NCBI GenBank assembly: GCA_036003885.1
Contig: DASYSA010000549.1
Coordinates: forward strand, 1-7,131
DNA: 7,131 nt
Reading direction: 5' to 3'
Origin: DASYSA01 sp036003885
Lineage (GTDB): Bacteria; Acidobacteriota; Blastocatellia; UBA7656
Part shown: piece by piece, positions 6,527 to 7,131 of the stretch
Layout of the letters: the number at the start of each line of letters is the position of its first letter
How positions within the stretch are numbered: position 1 is the first letter of the stretch
Program-made: the position numbers and the translations under genes
The notes under the pieces: generated by a model
What the model was told of the DNA's origin: nothing
What the model saw: the letters and a program-made list of their open reading frames with translations, nothing else
Databases searched by the model: none

Positions 6527-7131
6527 CCAGCACCGCTTCCATCGCGAGTTGCCGATTCAGATTGCGAATCAAACCCTGTAACACCAGCTCAATGCCATCG
6601 ACCCACTCGACTATTTCATCCACACTCGTTGGCTCGGCCATTCGCGTCAGCCGCTCAGCAACGTCGGAGTTCGTCAACGACTCGCTGCCATCCCCAAGCT
6701 TCAGGTGAAACAGGTCTGCCAGTATTACCATCAGCACATCAATATGTTGCTCGAATTCCTCGCGCTCCAACTTCTTGCCGAGGTATTCGGCCGCATTCAT
6801 CAGCCGCACGGCGTCCCTCGACACGGCCATCGTCTCCATCAACTCCAGCATGATCCCGCGCATCTTGCGATACTCGCCCAGGTCTATCTCGAGCGCACGA
6901 CCGATGCTGCCTCGCGCAAGCCTGGCCAGCATGCGTGTCTCCGCAATGGGCCGTTTGTGCTTGGAGTCCAGGTACGCCTCGAGCTCGGCAACGGTGAGCG
7001 GTGCAAAGTTCAGCATCTGGCAGCGCGAGCGGATCGTCTCAATCAGCGCATACGGCTTTGAAGTCACCAACAGAATCAGTGAGGTGTCGGGCGGCTCTTC
7101 CAGGGTCTTGAGGATCGAATTGGCTGCTTCT
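6510..7131 (-). CDS. holB: DNA polymerase III delta' subunit (5' part outside window)
   Basis: This is the C-terminal part (206 visible residues) of a clamp-loader AAA+ subunit, which helps load the sliding clamp onto DNA. The visible frame begins with EAANSILKTLEEPP, the stretch after the Walker B region typical of HolB and DnaX, followed by LILLVTSKPYALIETIRSRC. The latter carries the SRC motif (fragment residues 35-37) used at the subunit interface. Only about 170 residues follow SRC, as expected for delta' (about 310-340 residues in total) and too few for a full-length DnaX tau subunit. The gene continues past 7131; the in-frame TTG at 7070 is internal. The final residues VGSRI and the TAG stop (6512-6510) are encoded by the heptamer repeat array, so the C-terminus seems to have been shaped by the repeat. 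The gene converges on cysA-usp and is functionally unrelated. Confidence 0.88.
   Translation of the reverse strand, partial: EAANSILKTLEEPPDTSLILLVTSKPYALIETIRSRCQMLNFAPLTVAELEAYLDSKHKRPIAETRMLARLARGSIGRALEIDLGEYRKMRGIMLELMETMAVSRDAVRLMNAAEYLGKKLEREEFEQHIDVLMVILADLFHLKLGDGSESLTNSDVAERLTRMAEPTSVDEIVEWVDGIELVLQGLIRNLNRQLAMEAVLVGSRI

Noticed and set aside
6510..7131. DnaX (tau/gamma) rather than HolB
   Set aside because: The EAAN..LKTLEEPP and SRC motifs occur in both, but only about 170 residues follow SRC, too short for full-length tau and normal for delta'.

Overview
The window looks like chromosomal DNA from a Gram-negative (diderm) bacterium. It encodes an outer-membrane porin with a signal peptide and an aromatic C-terminus, next to a sulfate-type ABC importer. 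GC content looks moderate to high. Porin type, gene style and short-heptamer intergenic repeats would fit Acidobacteriota or a similar environmental lineage, but this is a guess; nothing in the window fixes the taxon.

Layout. Bases 1-2603 carry a tightly packed plus-strand set. It starts with the 3' part of a sulfate/thiosulfate-binding protein gene (5' end outside the window). The permease gene cysT follows after 4 bases, then cysW, which overlaps cysT by 14 bases. Bases 2603-2719 hold an inverted array of 7-base repeats that starts on the cysW stop codon. A phosphate-selective-porin-like (OprP/OprO family) gene occupies 2778-4388. A 182-base spacer with small dyads leads to 4571-6460, a CysA-type ATPase that continues past its usual C-terminus into two universal-stress-protein-like (UspA) domains. 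A second inverted heptamer array, of different sequence, lies at 6462-6526. It runs into the 3' end of a convergent minus-strand gene, holB (DNA polymerase III delta' subunit), whose 5' part lies beyond the window.

How the genes work together. The porin would let anions cross the outer membrane, the binding protein would capture sulfate in the periplasm, CysT and CysW would form the inner-membrane channel, and the CysA-Usp protein would hydrolyse ATP on the cytoplasmic side. The least ordinary features are the CysA-Usp-Usp fusion, the porin placed between permeases and ATPase, and two intergenic regions built on the same plan (opposed heptamer arrays starting at a stop codon) from unrelated heptamers. 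holB is an unrelated housekeeping gene and marks the end of the transport cluster.
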